Numbered from the stretch's first letter, positions 1-9,123 are shown. The stretch is 64,000 nucleotides of DNA from Cytophagales bacterium (GCA_003500135.1 DNTA01000310.1:10087-74086); one strand, 5' to 3'. The notes: generated from the letters alone by a model not told the origin. A program made the numbers and translations.

Positions 1-168
1 ATACTTTTTTCAATTTCCTGGCCACTGGCGCTGATCCTGCTGTTTTTCTTCGTGTTGGCATGGATCATACTTATACCATTTAAAATAATCGGTTTTACCC
101 TCGAAGCAATTTTCAAATTAATTGGCGCTATTTTATTGTTTCCATTTCGCGTGATCAGGTCACTTTAA
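1..168 (+). CDS. C-terminal end of a membrane protein (partial)
   Basis: An open frame runs in from the left edge and ends with TAA at 166-168, giving 55 visible residues. They are very hydrophobic: one clear membrane segment (LALILLFFFVLAWIILI) followed by a second amphipathic or membrane-associated stretch and a basic tail (FPFRVIRSL). The family cannot be named from so short a piece. It converges with the gene ending at 173, with only four bases between the two stop codons. The gene is truncated by the window edge, not by mutation. Confidence 0.6.
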   Translation: MLFSISWPLALILLFFFVLAWIILIPFKIIGFTLEAIFKLIGAILLFPFRVIRSL

Positions 169-172
169 TTTA

Positions 173-1069
173 CTAAAGTTCATCATTTAACCAGGCCCAA
201 AAACGGGTGATGGGATTGGAATATTCCTTTTTGACCTTTTTTTCTACAGGTCGCGTTTGCGCAGGTCTTTTCTTTTTCTTTTTGGTAGTTTTGACCTGTG
301 GGTTTTTACCCTGAATCATTTGTTCATAGTGTTGGCGTTTTCTTTTTTTAGCTTCTTTAAGCGCTTTTTTACGTATTCTTTCAGCCTCTCTTTTTTCTTT
401 CTCAAGCTTTTCACTGTAACTCAGTGGGTTTTTGCCTTTGGAGTAATTTTTTTGTCGTCCCTTTTTTATTCTCTTCGGCCTTTTTGAAGGTTTATCTTTT
501 TCTTCAGCTTGTGTTTTATCAATATCTTCCTCTTCTGCTTTTTCAGGCTCAATATTTTTCCGGGGTATTTCAGGAAGCTCTATTTTACCAACAATTTTCG
601 GTCCGTCAAGCTTTATTTTAGGAGCTCTGATCACCTCATTTTTTTCAGAAGCATCCAGTTCATCTTCGCGATTTTGCTGCAGCGGTTCATTCGGAAGCTC
701 CCTGTTCTCCTCAATATTCTCCGCTTGTTCAGGGCTTTCTGTATGATCATCAAATTCACTATTTACTTTTTCAGGTAAATCGGAATTTGAATCTGTTGCA
801 ATATTAGTAATTTGTTCAGGTTCGTGTTCACTATTCATATCGGGCAGGTTTTTGCCTGCATCATTTTCCGGAGTAGAGTAGTTAGTTTCAGAGGATTCGG
901 AATAAAATTCGTCTTTATCAATTTTGAAATGATTAAGCACGTCCTCTACGTGTTCAGAGGTTAGCTTGGTGTTCTGATTCTGGTAGTCTACGTTGTTGCT
1001 GGACACCAAATAGTCCTGTATTTCTTTAACTGATCGGTTAATTTTAGTGGCAAGAACTGCAATCCTCAT
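173..1069 (-). CDS. Small charged protein resembling the N-terminal half of IF-2 (no GTPase domain)
   Basis: This 298-residue protein begins MRIAVLATKINRSVKEIQDY, the pattern of an IF2_N helical domain (roughly residues 1-50) as found at the start of Bacteroidota translation initiation factor IF-2. It continues through a long acidic low-complexity linker (50-145). A short conserved-looking stretch GPKIVGKIELPE (about 155-166) also resembles the linker of Bacteroidota IF-2. The last third is very rich in Lys and Arg (KKKKKRPAQ region), and the protein ends in a short aromatic tail. No G domain, signal peptide or membrane segment is present. It could be a duplicated and trimmed infB, or a nucleic-acid or ribosome-binding protein. 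The IF-2 likeness is my recognition of the pattern and has not been confirmed by alignment. Confidence 0.7.
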   Translation of the reverse strand: MRIAVLATKINRSVKEIQDYLVSSNNVDYQNQNTKLTSEHVEDVLNHFKIDKDEFYSESSETNYSTPENDAGKNLPDMNSEHEPEQITNIATDSNSDLPEKVNSEFDDHTESPEQAENIEENRELPNEPLQQNREDELDASEKNEVIRAPKIKLDGPKIVGKIELPEIPRKNIEPEKAEEEDIDKTQAEEKDKPSKRPKRIKKGRQKNYSKGKNPLSYSEKLEKEKREAERIRKKALKEAKKRKRQHYEQMIQGKNPQVKTTKKKKKRPAQTRPVEKKVKKEYSNPITRFWAWLNDEL

Positions 1070-1130
1070 GGTCTCGTTTACTTGAAAAGCTCAAATATAG
1101 CAGATTTACTTCCATTTAGTAAACCCTCGT

Positions 1131-3074
1131 TCAGGTGTTTTCTTTTTCAATCATTTCAAGATCTACCATTACATCTTTCCAGGCGTGAATATGTCCATGT
1201 TCTTCCTCATCGTGTAGGAAGTTATTAACTTTCTTTTTAAAGGCCCACACGGTGTTTTTCTGCAATTCAAGAATATTGGCCAGCTCTTCAAGCGACATAT
1301 AATCTTCATGGTTTAGCACCACATAAAGGATATAAAAGGCTTTTACAAGCGGAAATTTTATGCCATGAAATAGGGTGTATGCAGTTGCTGATTCGTTATA
1401 GCCACATTTCGTGCAGCGACGGGCATATTTTTTATTACCATTGCTATATTTCTTATTTTCACACCTTCTGCAGGCATAGTTCTCATTCCATTTCATATGC
1501 GCCACTTGTTGCAGGCAGGTGTCTTCATTGGGAAAAACAGTGGTGAATTCATCAAATGTTAACTTGCTTTTTAGCATTCTGCCTTTCACAACACTTTTGA
1601 GTTTGCTCTTTAATTTCCAGTTTTCGAGGTCGAGCATGCTGTTGATCATATAGATCTCATTGGATTGCTCTTTGAGCTTATCATAGCTCACTTCCAGAAG
1701 ATGATTTTTCTCCCTTAATTCCCTTGTACGACTCGCTACTTTTTGTTCCAGCGATTGGTTAAGCTCTTCTTTCATTTTCAGGTTGTCCTCCTGTTCTTTC
1801 AGCATTTTTTGCAATACCATATCGCGGTTGTGCTTCAGTATGCGAACGCGGTCGGCAAGGGCGAATGACAACAGTATCATTTCAATTATAAAAGCAATTC
1901 TGAGAGAGTAGTGCAGTACCGTATTAAAAGGAATATCCCCCCATAATACCAATGCTTTAATAAAAAAGCCAATAAAAAGAACGCCATAGGCAATAACAAA
2001 AAACCGGGCTGGTTGAAAACCCTTTTTCCATGCGGCAAAACCTGTGTAAAATATGAAGGCCATGATCATGATATCGGTGATCCTGTGCTCGAATATATCA
2101 TTATCTATTAGTAAACCATACAGAAACACGAAGCTTCGCACTACTATAAGGCCTATGAGCACTTTGTCGAGTGTAGGCGTATTTACCCTAGTAATAAGGA
2201 ACTTCTTGGTAAAAAGTAGGGCAAAAAGAATTATGAAATAGAGAAATACCCCGTAGGCAATTTCGTTCCATGCCGGAAAATTGGGCCATAAATACTGAAA
2301 GGCAATCCCATCGACACACATAGCATAGATACCTACACTTAATATGTAAAATATATAGTATAGATATTTCTTTTCGCGAATGATGGTGTACATCAGTGCA
2401 TTGTAAATGCTAATGATCAGTATCATTCCATAAAGCAGTCCGAAAAGGAAGTATTCATTTAAACTCCAGAATACAAAACGATTAACGGAACGAAGGGCAA
2501 TACGAATATCCGCGAATCGATGAGAACGTATTTTTATATAATACGTGTAATGGCCCGGTGTGGAGGGGTTCATCATTACTTCAAAGTTTTTATGCTGAAA
2601 GGCTCGTTCATCAAACGGCCTGCTGTCGCCCATAGGTAGCCTGATGAAGTCGTTTGCTGCCGTTGCTTGGTGTGATAGCGGTTTAAAGACTTCAATTTCA
2701 TCTATCGTCTGGTCATAAAACTCGATCAGCCAGTATTTGTGTGAAACACTATCCACCCTGAGGTCAAGCCTGATCCAATAATTCGCATTGTCAATAAACT
2801 GCCGGGGATTGTAATTGGGATTGTATTGAAAAAGCTGGTCATCCGGCATTTCCAGGATTTGTTCAAAGGTGATTTCACCTTCCCTGTCTGCGAAGTAGGG
2901 GAGTTTGTTCAGCGTTAATATCCTTTGGTCTAAATGATCCCTGATTATGATGTCTTCAAAAAGATCGTCAGTCGGTGGTTTATCCTGAGCATAAGCGGAA
3001 ATGGAAAAAAACACCAAAAAGCTTATTATAAGGTTACGACATATCATTTGTAAAGAGTAAAATAATATTCTCAT
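1131..3074 (-). CDS. 7TMR-DISM receptor fused to an IS1595-type zinc ribbon and HTH region
   Basis: Predicted membrane receptor of 647 residues. After a signal peptide (ending near SAYAQ) comes a periplasmic 7TMR-DISMED2-like beta domain (about residues 45-200; motif NYWIRLDL, then YWLIEFYDQTIDEIEVF), a family thought to bind small ligands such as carbohydrates. A seven-helix 7TM-DISM membrane domain (about 205-410) and a cytoplasmic coiled coil (about 415-490) follow. The C-terminus (about 510-620) has two CxxC pairs (C535/C538 and C554/C557) and the helical pattern of the IS1595 transposase N-terminal zinc ribbon plus HTH, with no DDE catalytic core. I infer a membrane-anchored DNA-binding regulator. 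It lies divergent to the SusC gene and is the only regulator candidate next to the locus. An alternative ATG lies at 3047, and the frame stays open upstream to an ATG at 3167, which would put extra residues before the signal peptide. Confidence 0.85.
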   Translation of the reverse strand: MRILFYSLQMICRNLIISFLVFFSISAYAQDKPPTDDLFEDIIIRDHLDQRILTLNKLPYFADREGEITFEQILEMPDDQLFQYNPNYNPRQFIDNANYWIRLDLRVDSVSHKYWLIEFYDQTIDEIEVFKPLSHQATAANDFIRLPMGDSRPFDERAFQHKNFEVMMNPSTPGHYTYYIKIRSHRFADIRIALRSVNRFVFWSLNEYFLFGLLYGMILIISIYNALMYTIIREKKYLYYIFYILSVGIYAMCVDGIAFQYLWPNFPAWNEIAYGVFLYFIILFALLFTKKFLITRVNTPTLDKVLIGLIVVRSFVFLYGLLIDNDIFEHRITDIMIMAFIFYTGFAAWKKGFQPARFFVIAYGVLFIGFFIKALVLWGDIPFNTVLHYSLRIAFIIEMILLSFALADRVRILKHNRDMVLQKMLKEQEDNLKMKEELNQSLEQKVASRTRELREKNHLLEVSYDKLKEQSNEIYMINSMLDLENWKLKSKLKSVVKGRMLKSKLTFDEFTTVFPNEDTCLQQVAHMKWNENYACRRCENKKYSNGNKKYARRCTKCGYNESATAYTLFHGIKFPLVKAFYILYVVLNHEDYMSLEELANILELQKNTVWAFKKKVNNFLHDEEEHGHIHAWKDVMVDLEMIEKENT

Positions 3075-3417
3075 ATGAAAAAAATACAATTTTATGATAA
3101 TTGCAAAATTATGTGTAGAAAACTCTTGAAAAATCTGAAATTGTATGTAGATCGCATTATTTGTCATTGATATTGTGCTGCAATGTAAGAAAAAAAAATG
3201 TTTTTTTAATAGGACATAAAAAAATATAATATCCTTATAGAGCGATTTAAAACGTATTCTGAATTGTTATTGATCTAATATATAAGTGTCTTTAAGTGTA
3301 TTGTTACCAGAAAAATTTGCTGCTGAAATATTTTTAATTCTATGGATAACACCTTAAAATAGTATCATAATTACACCAGTGAGGTGTAAGTTGGTACAAT
3401 AAAAATACAATCATAAC
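3075..3417. promoter_or_regulatory. AT-rich divergent control region between receptor and SusC genes
   Basis: This 343-bp region is strongly AT-rich and separates the leftward receptor gene from the rightward polysaccharide locus. It must hold both promoters unless the receptor starts further upstream. The stretch 3329-3336 (TATTTTTA) resembles the Bacteroidota -7 element TAnnTTTG, but no TTTG sits at the expected -33 distance, so no promoter is assigned. The clearest symmetrical element is the palindrome at 3371-3389, listed separately. Confidence 0.5.
3371..3389. promoter_or_regulatory. Palindrome TTACACC-N5-GGTGTAA upstream of SusC
   Basis: Two perfect 7-bp inverted arms with a 5-bp spacer lie 28 bp before the SusC start codon. 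In a Bacteroidota leader this could be an operator for a dimeric regulator or a 5'-UTR hairpin. The natural regulator candidate is the receptor encoded on the other side of the region. Function is inferred only from symmetry and position. Confidence 0.45.
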
Positions 3418-5931
3418 ATGAAGCACAATGTACAACTAATCCAAAGATTTTTGTGGATACTTCTATTGGTTGTCACAACGCAATCCTTTGCGCAGACAAC
3501 TACGGTATCCGGAAAAGTAACCGATATGGAATCGGGAGAAGCCCTTGTTGGGGTAAACGTATTTATTAAAGGAACGCAAACAGGTACCATTACTGATATT
3601 AATGGTGAATACAGCTTACCTGCTGAAAGCAACGATGTGTTGGTTTTCAGTTATGTAGGTTATGTACCGGAAGAAGTTGCGGTCGGTAACCAAACCAACA
3701 TAAATATAGGTATGGCACTGGACCTGAAAACTTTAGGTGAAGTAGTGGTAATTGGTTATGGTTCGATTGAAGAAAAGGATTTAACGTCCGCTATTTCAAC
3801 AGTTGATTCAGAGATCATTACTAAAACACCAACAGCACAACCTATGCAAGCCCTTCAAGGTCGTGTTCCAGGTTTACAAATTGTAAGTAATGGTGCTCCG
3901 GGTGGAGACCCCACCGTGAGAATCAGAGGTATAGGTTCGTTTGAGGATAGCGGGGATCCTTTATATGTAGTAGACGGAATGTTTTTTGATGATATTGACT
4001 TCTTAAATCCATCAGACATTAAAACTATTTCAGTTCTTAAGGATGCATCTGCTTCTGCCATATATGGTGTACGCGCTGCTAATGGTGTCATTTTGATTGA
4101 AACCAAGTCAGGCTCATATAATCAAAAAGCAGAAATTGTATATGATGGATATTTCGGAATTCAAAATCCTCAGAATGTATTAAAAATGGCCAATACAGAA
4201 CAGTTCGTTCAGTATATTAATGAAGTAGGCGATCCGGCAGATTTATCTTTTATAGATGAAGCAATGCAGAGGTATGGACGAAGTAGGGTTAATCCGGATT
4301 TACCCGCCATCAATACAGATTGGTATGCTGAAATCATGAGCCCTGCGCCTATTCAGAACCATTCACTTTCCTTCAATGGAGGTAATGAAAATACTAGATA
4401 CTCCATAGGTGGAAGTTTTTTCAGTCAGGATGGGCTTCTGAACGAAACACGCAATGAATTCAAAAGATTGAACTTCAGAACAAAAGTCGATGCAGACCTT
4501 AATAATTGGTTAACAGTAGGTACAAATGTAAATGTAAGTGTCGGTCGAAGATACGATGGAAGTAATGCATCCTGGTTCAGCGCTTATCATACTGTTCCAA
4601 CAATGCCTAAAATTGATGAACAAAATGATGAAGCCTATCCTGTTCAATTATCTAATGCCAGAATGCTAGGGTATAGAGGACGACAAAACCCATTTTATTC
4701 ATTGTTGTACAATGATAATAGAAATAATATTGCCAAAATAATGGGTAATTTCTATGCTGATATTACATTGATACCTGATAAATTAACCTTTAGAACTCAG
4801 TACAATTATGGTTTCGAAAACTTTAATAACAGAACGGTAAACTTCGAGCATTTTGATGGAGAAGAACTTAATCAGTCTTCAATCAGTCGAAATCATTTTA
4901 CATCTTTCGATCAAATCTTCAACAACGTTTTCACATACCGTAATGGTTGGGGTAATCATAATTTGACATTTGTTTTAGGACAGGAATATAGAAGTGAATA
5001 CAATGAATTGCTACGTGCAAATGCGACAGAATTATCTCCTACGCCAAACTTTGACAACGAACATTTATGGTATTTAGATCGAGGATTGGTAGGACCAGAT
5101 GCAGCAGGTGACACTGATGGAAGAACAATTTTTGCAAATCTTCAATATTTATCGTTTTTCGGAAGAATTGCATATAATTATGATGATCGCTATTTATTCT
5201 ATACAACCTATCGTGCTGATGGCAGTAACAAATTTCAAAATGATTGGACCGATTTTATTACATTCGGTGGTGGATGGGTCATTACAGAAGAAAACTTTTT
5301 CGATGTAAATGGAATTGATTTCCTAAAAATCAGAGGTAGCTGGGGACAATTAGGTAATGATGATGTACGTCCTGCTGCTGGAGAACCAACACTAGATATA
5401 GGTCGATTGACTGTTATCAATGGAGCACCCGTAGAAGGTAGAGTTCCAAACCCGGTTTTTGATTTTGTTGATCAACCTGAGACAGTTGAAGAAACCAATA
5501 TAGGAATTACCGCTAGGTTTTTAAATGATCGATTATCTGTAGAGGCGGACTACTTCATCAGGGATTCCAAGAACTCTCCTGTTGTAGTTGAACAACCCTT
5601 GATTCGTGGAGCCGTTCGAAGAAGCTTCGGTTCAATACGTAATTCCGGTTTTGAATTGGTTGTAAATTGGAATGGAAATTTAGGTAGCGATTTCACCTAT
5701 AATATAGGCGGTAATTTGGCCACCTTGCAAAATGAAGTATTGGATTTAGGTGGACCGCAGTTTCTTCAAGTGGGAGGAGACTTTGTTCAAAGATCGACTA
5801 TCGGCCAACCATACTTAGCATTTTATGGATATGAGGTCGAAGGTGTATTCCAAAATCAAAGCGATATTGACAATAGTGGATATACCCAGGAATTTATTGA
5901 TAATGCTTTCTTAGTTCCCGGTGATTTATAA
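3418..5931 (+). CDS. susC-like: SusC-family TonB-dependent outer-membrane glycan transporter, ended early by in-frame TAA
   Basis: The frame encodes a signal peptide (ending TTQSFAQ), a carboxypeptidase-D-like N-terminal extension (about residues 28-115), a TonB-box-like segment (GEVVVIGYG), the plug, and most of a 22-strand beta-barrel. Together with SusD it would import oligosaccharides across the outer membrane using TonB energy. The reading frame stops after 837 residues at TAA 5929-5931, exactly inside the conserved SusC motif PGDx-[KR]DxNGDG. The next codon resumes FRDQNGDGEIND in the same frame and continues to 6474. The expected family length is about 1,000 residues, and the sum of both parts is 1,018 codons plus the stop. 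A TAT or TAC (Tyr) to TAA change would explain it. As written the protein lacks its last barrel strands and is probably non-functional. Confidence 0.9.
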   Translation: MKHNVQLIQRFLWILLLVVTTQSFAQTTTVSGKVTDMESGEALVGVNVFIKGTQTGTITDINGEYSLPAESNDVLVFSYVGYVPEEVAVGNQTNINIGMALDLKTLGEVVVIGYGSIEEKDLTSAISTVDSEIITKTPTAQPMQALQGRVPGLQIVSNGAPGGDPTVRIRGIGSFEDSGDPLYVVDGMFFDDIDFLNPSDIKTISVLKDASASAIYGVRAANGVILIETKSGSYNQKAEIVYDGYFGIQNPQNVLKMANTEQFVQYINEVGDPADLSFIDEAMQRYGRSRVNPDLPAINTDWYAEIMSPAPIQNHSLSFNGGNENTRYSIGGSFFSQDGLLNETRNEFKRLNFRTKVDADLNNWLTVGTNVNVSVGRRYDGSNASWFSAYHTVPTMPKIDEQNDEAYPVQLSNARMLGYRGRQNPFYSLLYNDNRNNIAKIMGNFYADITLIPDKLTFRTQYNYGFENFNNRTVNFEHFDGEELNQSSISRNHFTSFDQIFNNVFTYRNGWGNHNLTFVLGQEYRSEYNELLRANATELSPTPNFDNEHLWYLDRGLVGPDAAGDTDGRTIFANLQYLSFFGRIAYNYDDRYLFYTTYRADGSNKFQNDWTDFITFGGGWVITEENFFDVNGIDFLKIRGSWGQLGNDDVRPAAGEPTLDIGRLTVINGAPVEGRVPNPVFDFVDQPETVEETNIGITARFLNDRLSVEADYFIRDSKNSPVVVEQPLIRGAVRRSFGSIRNSGFELVVNWNGNLGSDFTYNIGGNLATLQNEVLDLGGPQFLQVGGDFVQRSTIGQPYLAFYGYEVEGVFQNQSDIDNSGYTQEFIDNAFLVPGDL

Positions 5932-6474
5932 TTCAGAGACCAAAATGGTGATGGCGAGATCAATGATGAGGACAGGGTAGTTCTTGGATCATTCTTACCT
6001 GAACTGAGCTATGGTTTCAATATTGGTTTTAGTTACAGAAATATTGACTTTTCAGCATTCTTCCAGGGCCAGGCAGGTCATGAAATTCTCAACCGTAAAA
6101 GAGGCGAGTTGATCTATACCAATGATACAAACCTGGATGCTGAGTTGATTGAAAATCTTTGGAGGGGAGAGGGCACATCAAATAAATATCCTTCTGCTGC
6201 CGGATTACGCAAGGGTTGGAACCAAAACTTTAGTAGTTACTATATTGAAGATGGCTCATTTTTCAGGATCCAGAACGTTCAGCTGGCATATAATATTGTT
6301 GGCAACGAAATTGGAGGTAAGAAAATTCCTGATTTCCGTATAATACTAACCGCAGAACGGCCATTGACCGTATTTAACTATAATGGATTTAATCCGGAAG
6401 TTGCTAACGGGATCGACCGACAGGTTTATCCAATACCTGCGGTTTACACTTTAGGTTTAAATATGAAATTCTAA
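5932..6474 (+). pseudogene. C-terminal barrel part of the same SusC gene, after the in-frame stop
   Basis: This stretch is in frame with the SusC gene and has no further stop until TAA at 6472-6474. It encodes the usual end of a SusC barrel: FRDQNGDGEIND, a run of alternating barrel strands, and a terminal strand ending in Phe (LGLNMKF). No ATG or Shine-Dalgarno-like site at its start suggests independent translation; the first plausible start inside it is a TTG at 6109, too late to make a useful protein. It would be expressed only by stop readthrough or if the TAA is a base-call error. Confidence 0.85.
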
Positions 6475-6487
6475 AAATATTAATATA

Positions 6488-8032
6488 ATGAAAATAAGAA
6501 ACCAATTTCTAAAAACACTGGTAGTATGGGCGATGCCGATGCTGTTCATGGTTTCGTGTGGTGATATTCTGGATGAATCTTTGGAAAATGAAGCTTTAGA
6601 AGGACAGGTGGACTACACGATTTCAGAAGATATGGAACTTGTCATATATGGAGCATATGGTGAATTGAACTTTTTACAATGGGAAACTTTTCCTGTAATA
6701 GCAGTTAGAGGCGATGATGTCAATGCCGCAGGTGACCAGTTTCCACTTATAGAAACAGATGAGTTCAGATACGATCGAAGTTTCTGGATGTACAATTCAG
6801 CATGGCAGAACTTATATACAGATGTTGTACTCTGGAATTCTTCAATTGAAGCAATTGGAAAATACAAGGAAGCAGGTGCAAATGCTTCTCGTGCTGATCA
6901 GTATATTGCTGAAATTAAAGTAATGAGGGCTTTTGAAATGCTTCAAATAGCACGCCTTTGGGGTAAAGTATTTATTGTTGAAGGTACTGATTTGACTGCC
7001 TTATTAGATCAGGATGTAAGTACATTCGAAGAGGTGATGCAGTATATTTCCGATGATATGGATGACGCTATCCCTAATCTCCCAAATGTACGTCCAAATC
7101 AGCGGACTGATATTGAAAACGGAATAACTCGCTATACAGCCCTAGCAGTGAAAGCTATGGCCAATCTGGAGCTGAAAAACTGGCAGGGCGTGGCAGATGC
7201 GACTGGTGAGATCATTGGATCTGGTCTTTTCGAATTGTATCCTGATTTCTACCAGGCATTCAATATTCCGGGTAAAAACAGTAACGAAAGCCTGTTAGAG
7301 CTTCAATACTCTGATTTTGGTCTGAGTTCAGGTACTAGTACCAGGTATTTATGGAACTTCTTTGGCCCTTCAGACTATACACCAGCTGTAGAAGGTATTG
7401 GTGGTGGATGGGGATTTTGGGAGCCATCGGTGAAATATATTAAGTTTATGATAGATCGTGGAGAGCAGGAACGTTTGGTTGGAAGCGTAAACTTTACGCC
7501 TGAGGGAATTGCGGAACTTGAGTCTGATGCTGCATATAATCCAGTACCAGCCTTCATCACCAACGTGTCACCTGATGGAGATGTTTTTAACAACCATCCC
7601 AGGTACAATTTCCAAAGTACAAAACACTACTTGCCTTCTACTCAGATGACTCCGGGAAGGACAACATTTGGTGAAAACAATAATTTCAGGGTAATTCGAT
7701 ACTCTGAAGTATTGTTGATGCATGCGGAAGCGCTGGTTTCCGGTGCGAGCAGCAGTGTAATGAGCGCTGATGAAGCGGTGAACGAAGTTCGTAGCCGAGC
7801 AGGACTGCCTGCTATAAGTGGCGTGACACTCGACGAAGTGTTGGACGAAAAATATGCGGAATTTGCCATGGAATGGGGAATTCGTTTTTATGACCTGGTT
7901 CGTCATAACAGAACTTCCGAATTGGACTATGCAGGCAGAACCTATAACGAAGGAGAAGATAGGTTTATTCCTTATCCATTATTGCAGTTAGATCTGTTAC
8001 CGCAATTGAAGGAAACAAATAATAACGAATAA
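6488..8032 (+). CDS. susD-like: SusD/RagB-family outer-membrane glycan-binding lipoprotein
   Basis: 514 residues with a lipoprotein signal (MLFMVSC, lipidated Cys24). The N-terminal half has the TPR-like helices of SusD (for example the ADQYIAEIKVMRAFEMLQIARLWG stretch near 140-162). The C-terminal RagB/SusD domain follows, with an ending of the type EWGIRFYDLVRHNRT. SusD forms the lid on the SusC barrel and captures glycan at the cell surface. The start is ATG, 13 bp after the SusC stop, the standard susC-susD spacing. Unlike its SusC partner, this gene is intact, which argues that the SusC lesion is recent or artefactual. Confidence 0.95.
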   Translation: MKIRNQFLKTLVVWAMPMLFMVSCGDILDESLENEALEGQVDYTISEDMELVIYGAYGELNFLQWETFPVIAVRGDDVNAAGDQFPLIETDEFRYDRSFWMYNSAWQNLYTDVVLWNSSIEAIGKYKEAGANASRADQYIAEIKVMRAFEMLQIARLWGKVFIVEGTDLTALLDQDVSTFEEVMQYISDDMDDAIPNLPNVRPNQRTDIENGITRYTALAVKAMANLELKNWQGVADATGEIIGSGLFELYPDFYQAFNIPGKNSNESLLELQYSDFGLSSGTSTRYLWNFFGPSDYTPAVEGIGGGWGFWEPSVKYIKFMIDRGEQERLVGSVNFTPEGIAELESDAAYNPVPAFITNVSPDGDVFNNHPRYNFQSTKHYLPSTQMTPGRTTFGENNNFRVIRYSEVLLMHAEALVSGASSSVMSADEAVNEVRSRAGLPAISGVTLDEVLDEKYAEFAMEWGIRFYDLVRHNRTSELDYAGRTYNEGEDRFIPYPLLQLDLLPQLKETNNNE

Positions 8033-8043
8033 AGTATACGACA

Positions 8044-9123
8044 ATGAAATTATATAAATTATTATTCCTTACCTTTTTAATATTCGCATTCGGTTGCGAC
8101 AAGGGATATATCGATGACATAACCCCGAAAGAAGCGGGGCCGGATGAAGAAGCGCCAGTTATTGATATGGTATTTCCGAAAGGCGATATTGTTATTCCAT
8201 TTACAGATGAAGAAACTGATTTGGATATTCAAATAGAAGTTACGGATGATATCGAAATCAGTACAGTACAATTAACTCTGGATGGCACTAATCTGGCTAC
8301 ATTTAATGAATTCACAGATTACAGAAGATTTCTATCTTCATATCTCTATGAAGATTTACAATTAGGTGATCATACTTTGGAAATAACAGCTACAGATGAG
8401 GCGGGTAAAACCACTACTGAAACTCTGGAGTTCAATGTAACTAATAAGTATACACCAAAATATGACGGTGAAATCTTCTATATGCCATTTGAAGGTGGTT
8501 TATTTACTGAGATCATTACTGAAACCGATGCTAACGTAGTTGGCGATCCTGGATTTACGGATGGCTATGTACTTAATGGTTATCAGGGAGCTGATAGTTC
8601 ATACTTAACTTTCCCAGCTGCAGAATTGATGAATGATGAGTTCTCCGCAGTTATGTGGTATAATGTGGATGATTCGGCGGAACCAAATCGTGCAGGTATA
8701 TTAGTGATTGGACCTCCTAATGATGGTCCTCCTGTATCACTCAATAATGGGTTTAAATTCTTTAGAGAAGCTGCAGGAGACAATCAAAGAATTAAGCTAA
8801 ATGCTGGTAGCGGTGATGGAAATAACTGGTTTGACGGGGGATCTGATGCTGACATCGATCCAGGTGCAAATACATGGGTACATTTGGCATTTACTATATC
8901 TGGTACAGAGTGCAAGGTTTATATAAATGGAGAGGTTGTAAGAGAAGCAGAATTTACTGGAATTAGCTGGGATAACTGTGAAACTTTATCCATCATGTCG
9001 GGTGCTCCAAATTTTGTACACTGGAACCACAGATTTGATAGAAGTTTGTTAGATGAATTGAGAATTTTCAACAAAGCTCTAACACAAGGAGAAATTCAGG
9101 CCATCATAGATGATGAGTCGTAG
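8044..9123 (+). CDS. Surface glycan-binding lipoprotein with Ig-like and LamG (concanavalin-like) domains
   Basis: 359 residues. A lipoprotein signal (LIFAFGC, Cys18) is followed by an Ig-like domain (about residues 40-135, EAPVIDMVFPKGD through TLEFNVTN). A LamG/concanavalin-type jelly roll spans about 145-355 (FYMPFEGG, then WVHLAFTISGTECKVYINGE, then LLDELRIFNKALTQGEI). The last motif is typical of LamG_3 domains. Its place directly after SusD (11-bp gap) is that of SusE/SusF-type surface glycan-binding proteins. No catalytic residues of a glycosidase are evident, so it most likely binds the locus substrate at the cell surface. The ligand is unknown. Confidence 0.85.
   Translation: MKLYKLLFLTFLIFAFGCDKGYIDDITPKEAGPDEEAPVIDMVFPKGDIVIPFTDEETDLDIQIEVTDDIEISTVQLTLDGTNLATFNEFTDYRRFLSSYLYEDLQLGDHTLEITATDEAGKTTTETLEFNVTNKYTPKYDGEIFYMPFEGGLFTEIITETDANVVGDPGFTDGYVLNGYQGADSSYLTFPAAELMNDEFSAVMWYNVDDSAEPNRAGILVIGPPNDGPPVSLNNGFKFFREAAGDNQRIKLNAGSGDGNNWFDGGSDADIDPGANTWVHLAFTISGTECKVYINGEVVREAEFTGISWDNCETLSIMSGAPNFVHWNHRFDRSLLDELRIFNKALTQGEIQAIIDDES

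Noticed and set aside
1218-1547. A separate IS1595 insertion inside the receptor gene
   Set aside because: The zinc-ribbon/HTH part is in frame, no inverted repeats or transposase core flank it, and the frame continues smoothly from the coiled coil.
6109-6474. Separate short gene starting at TTG after the SusC stop
   Set aside because: It is in the SusC frame and encodes only the end of the SusC barrel; it is the continuation of the broken gene.
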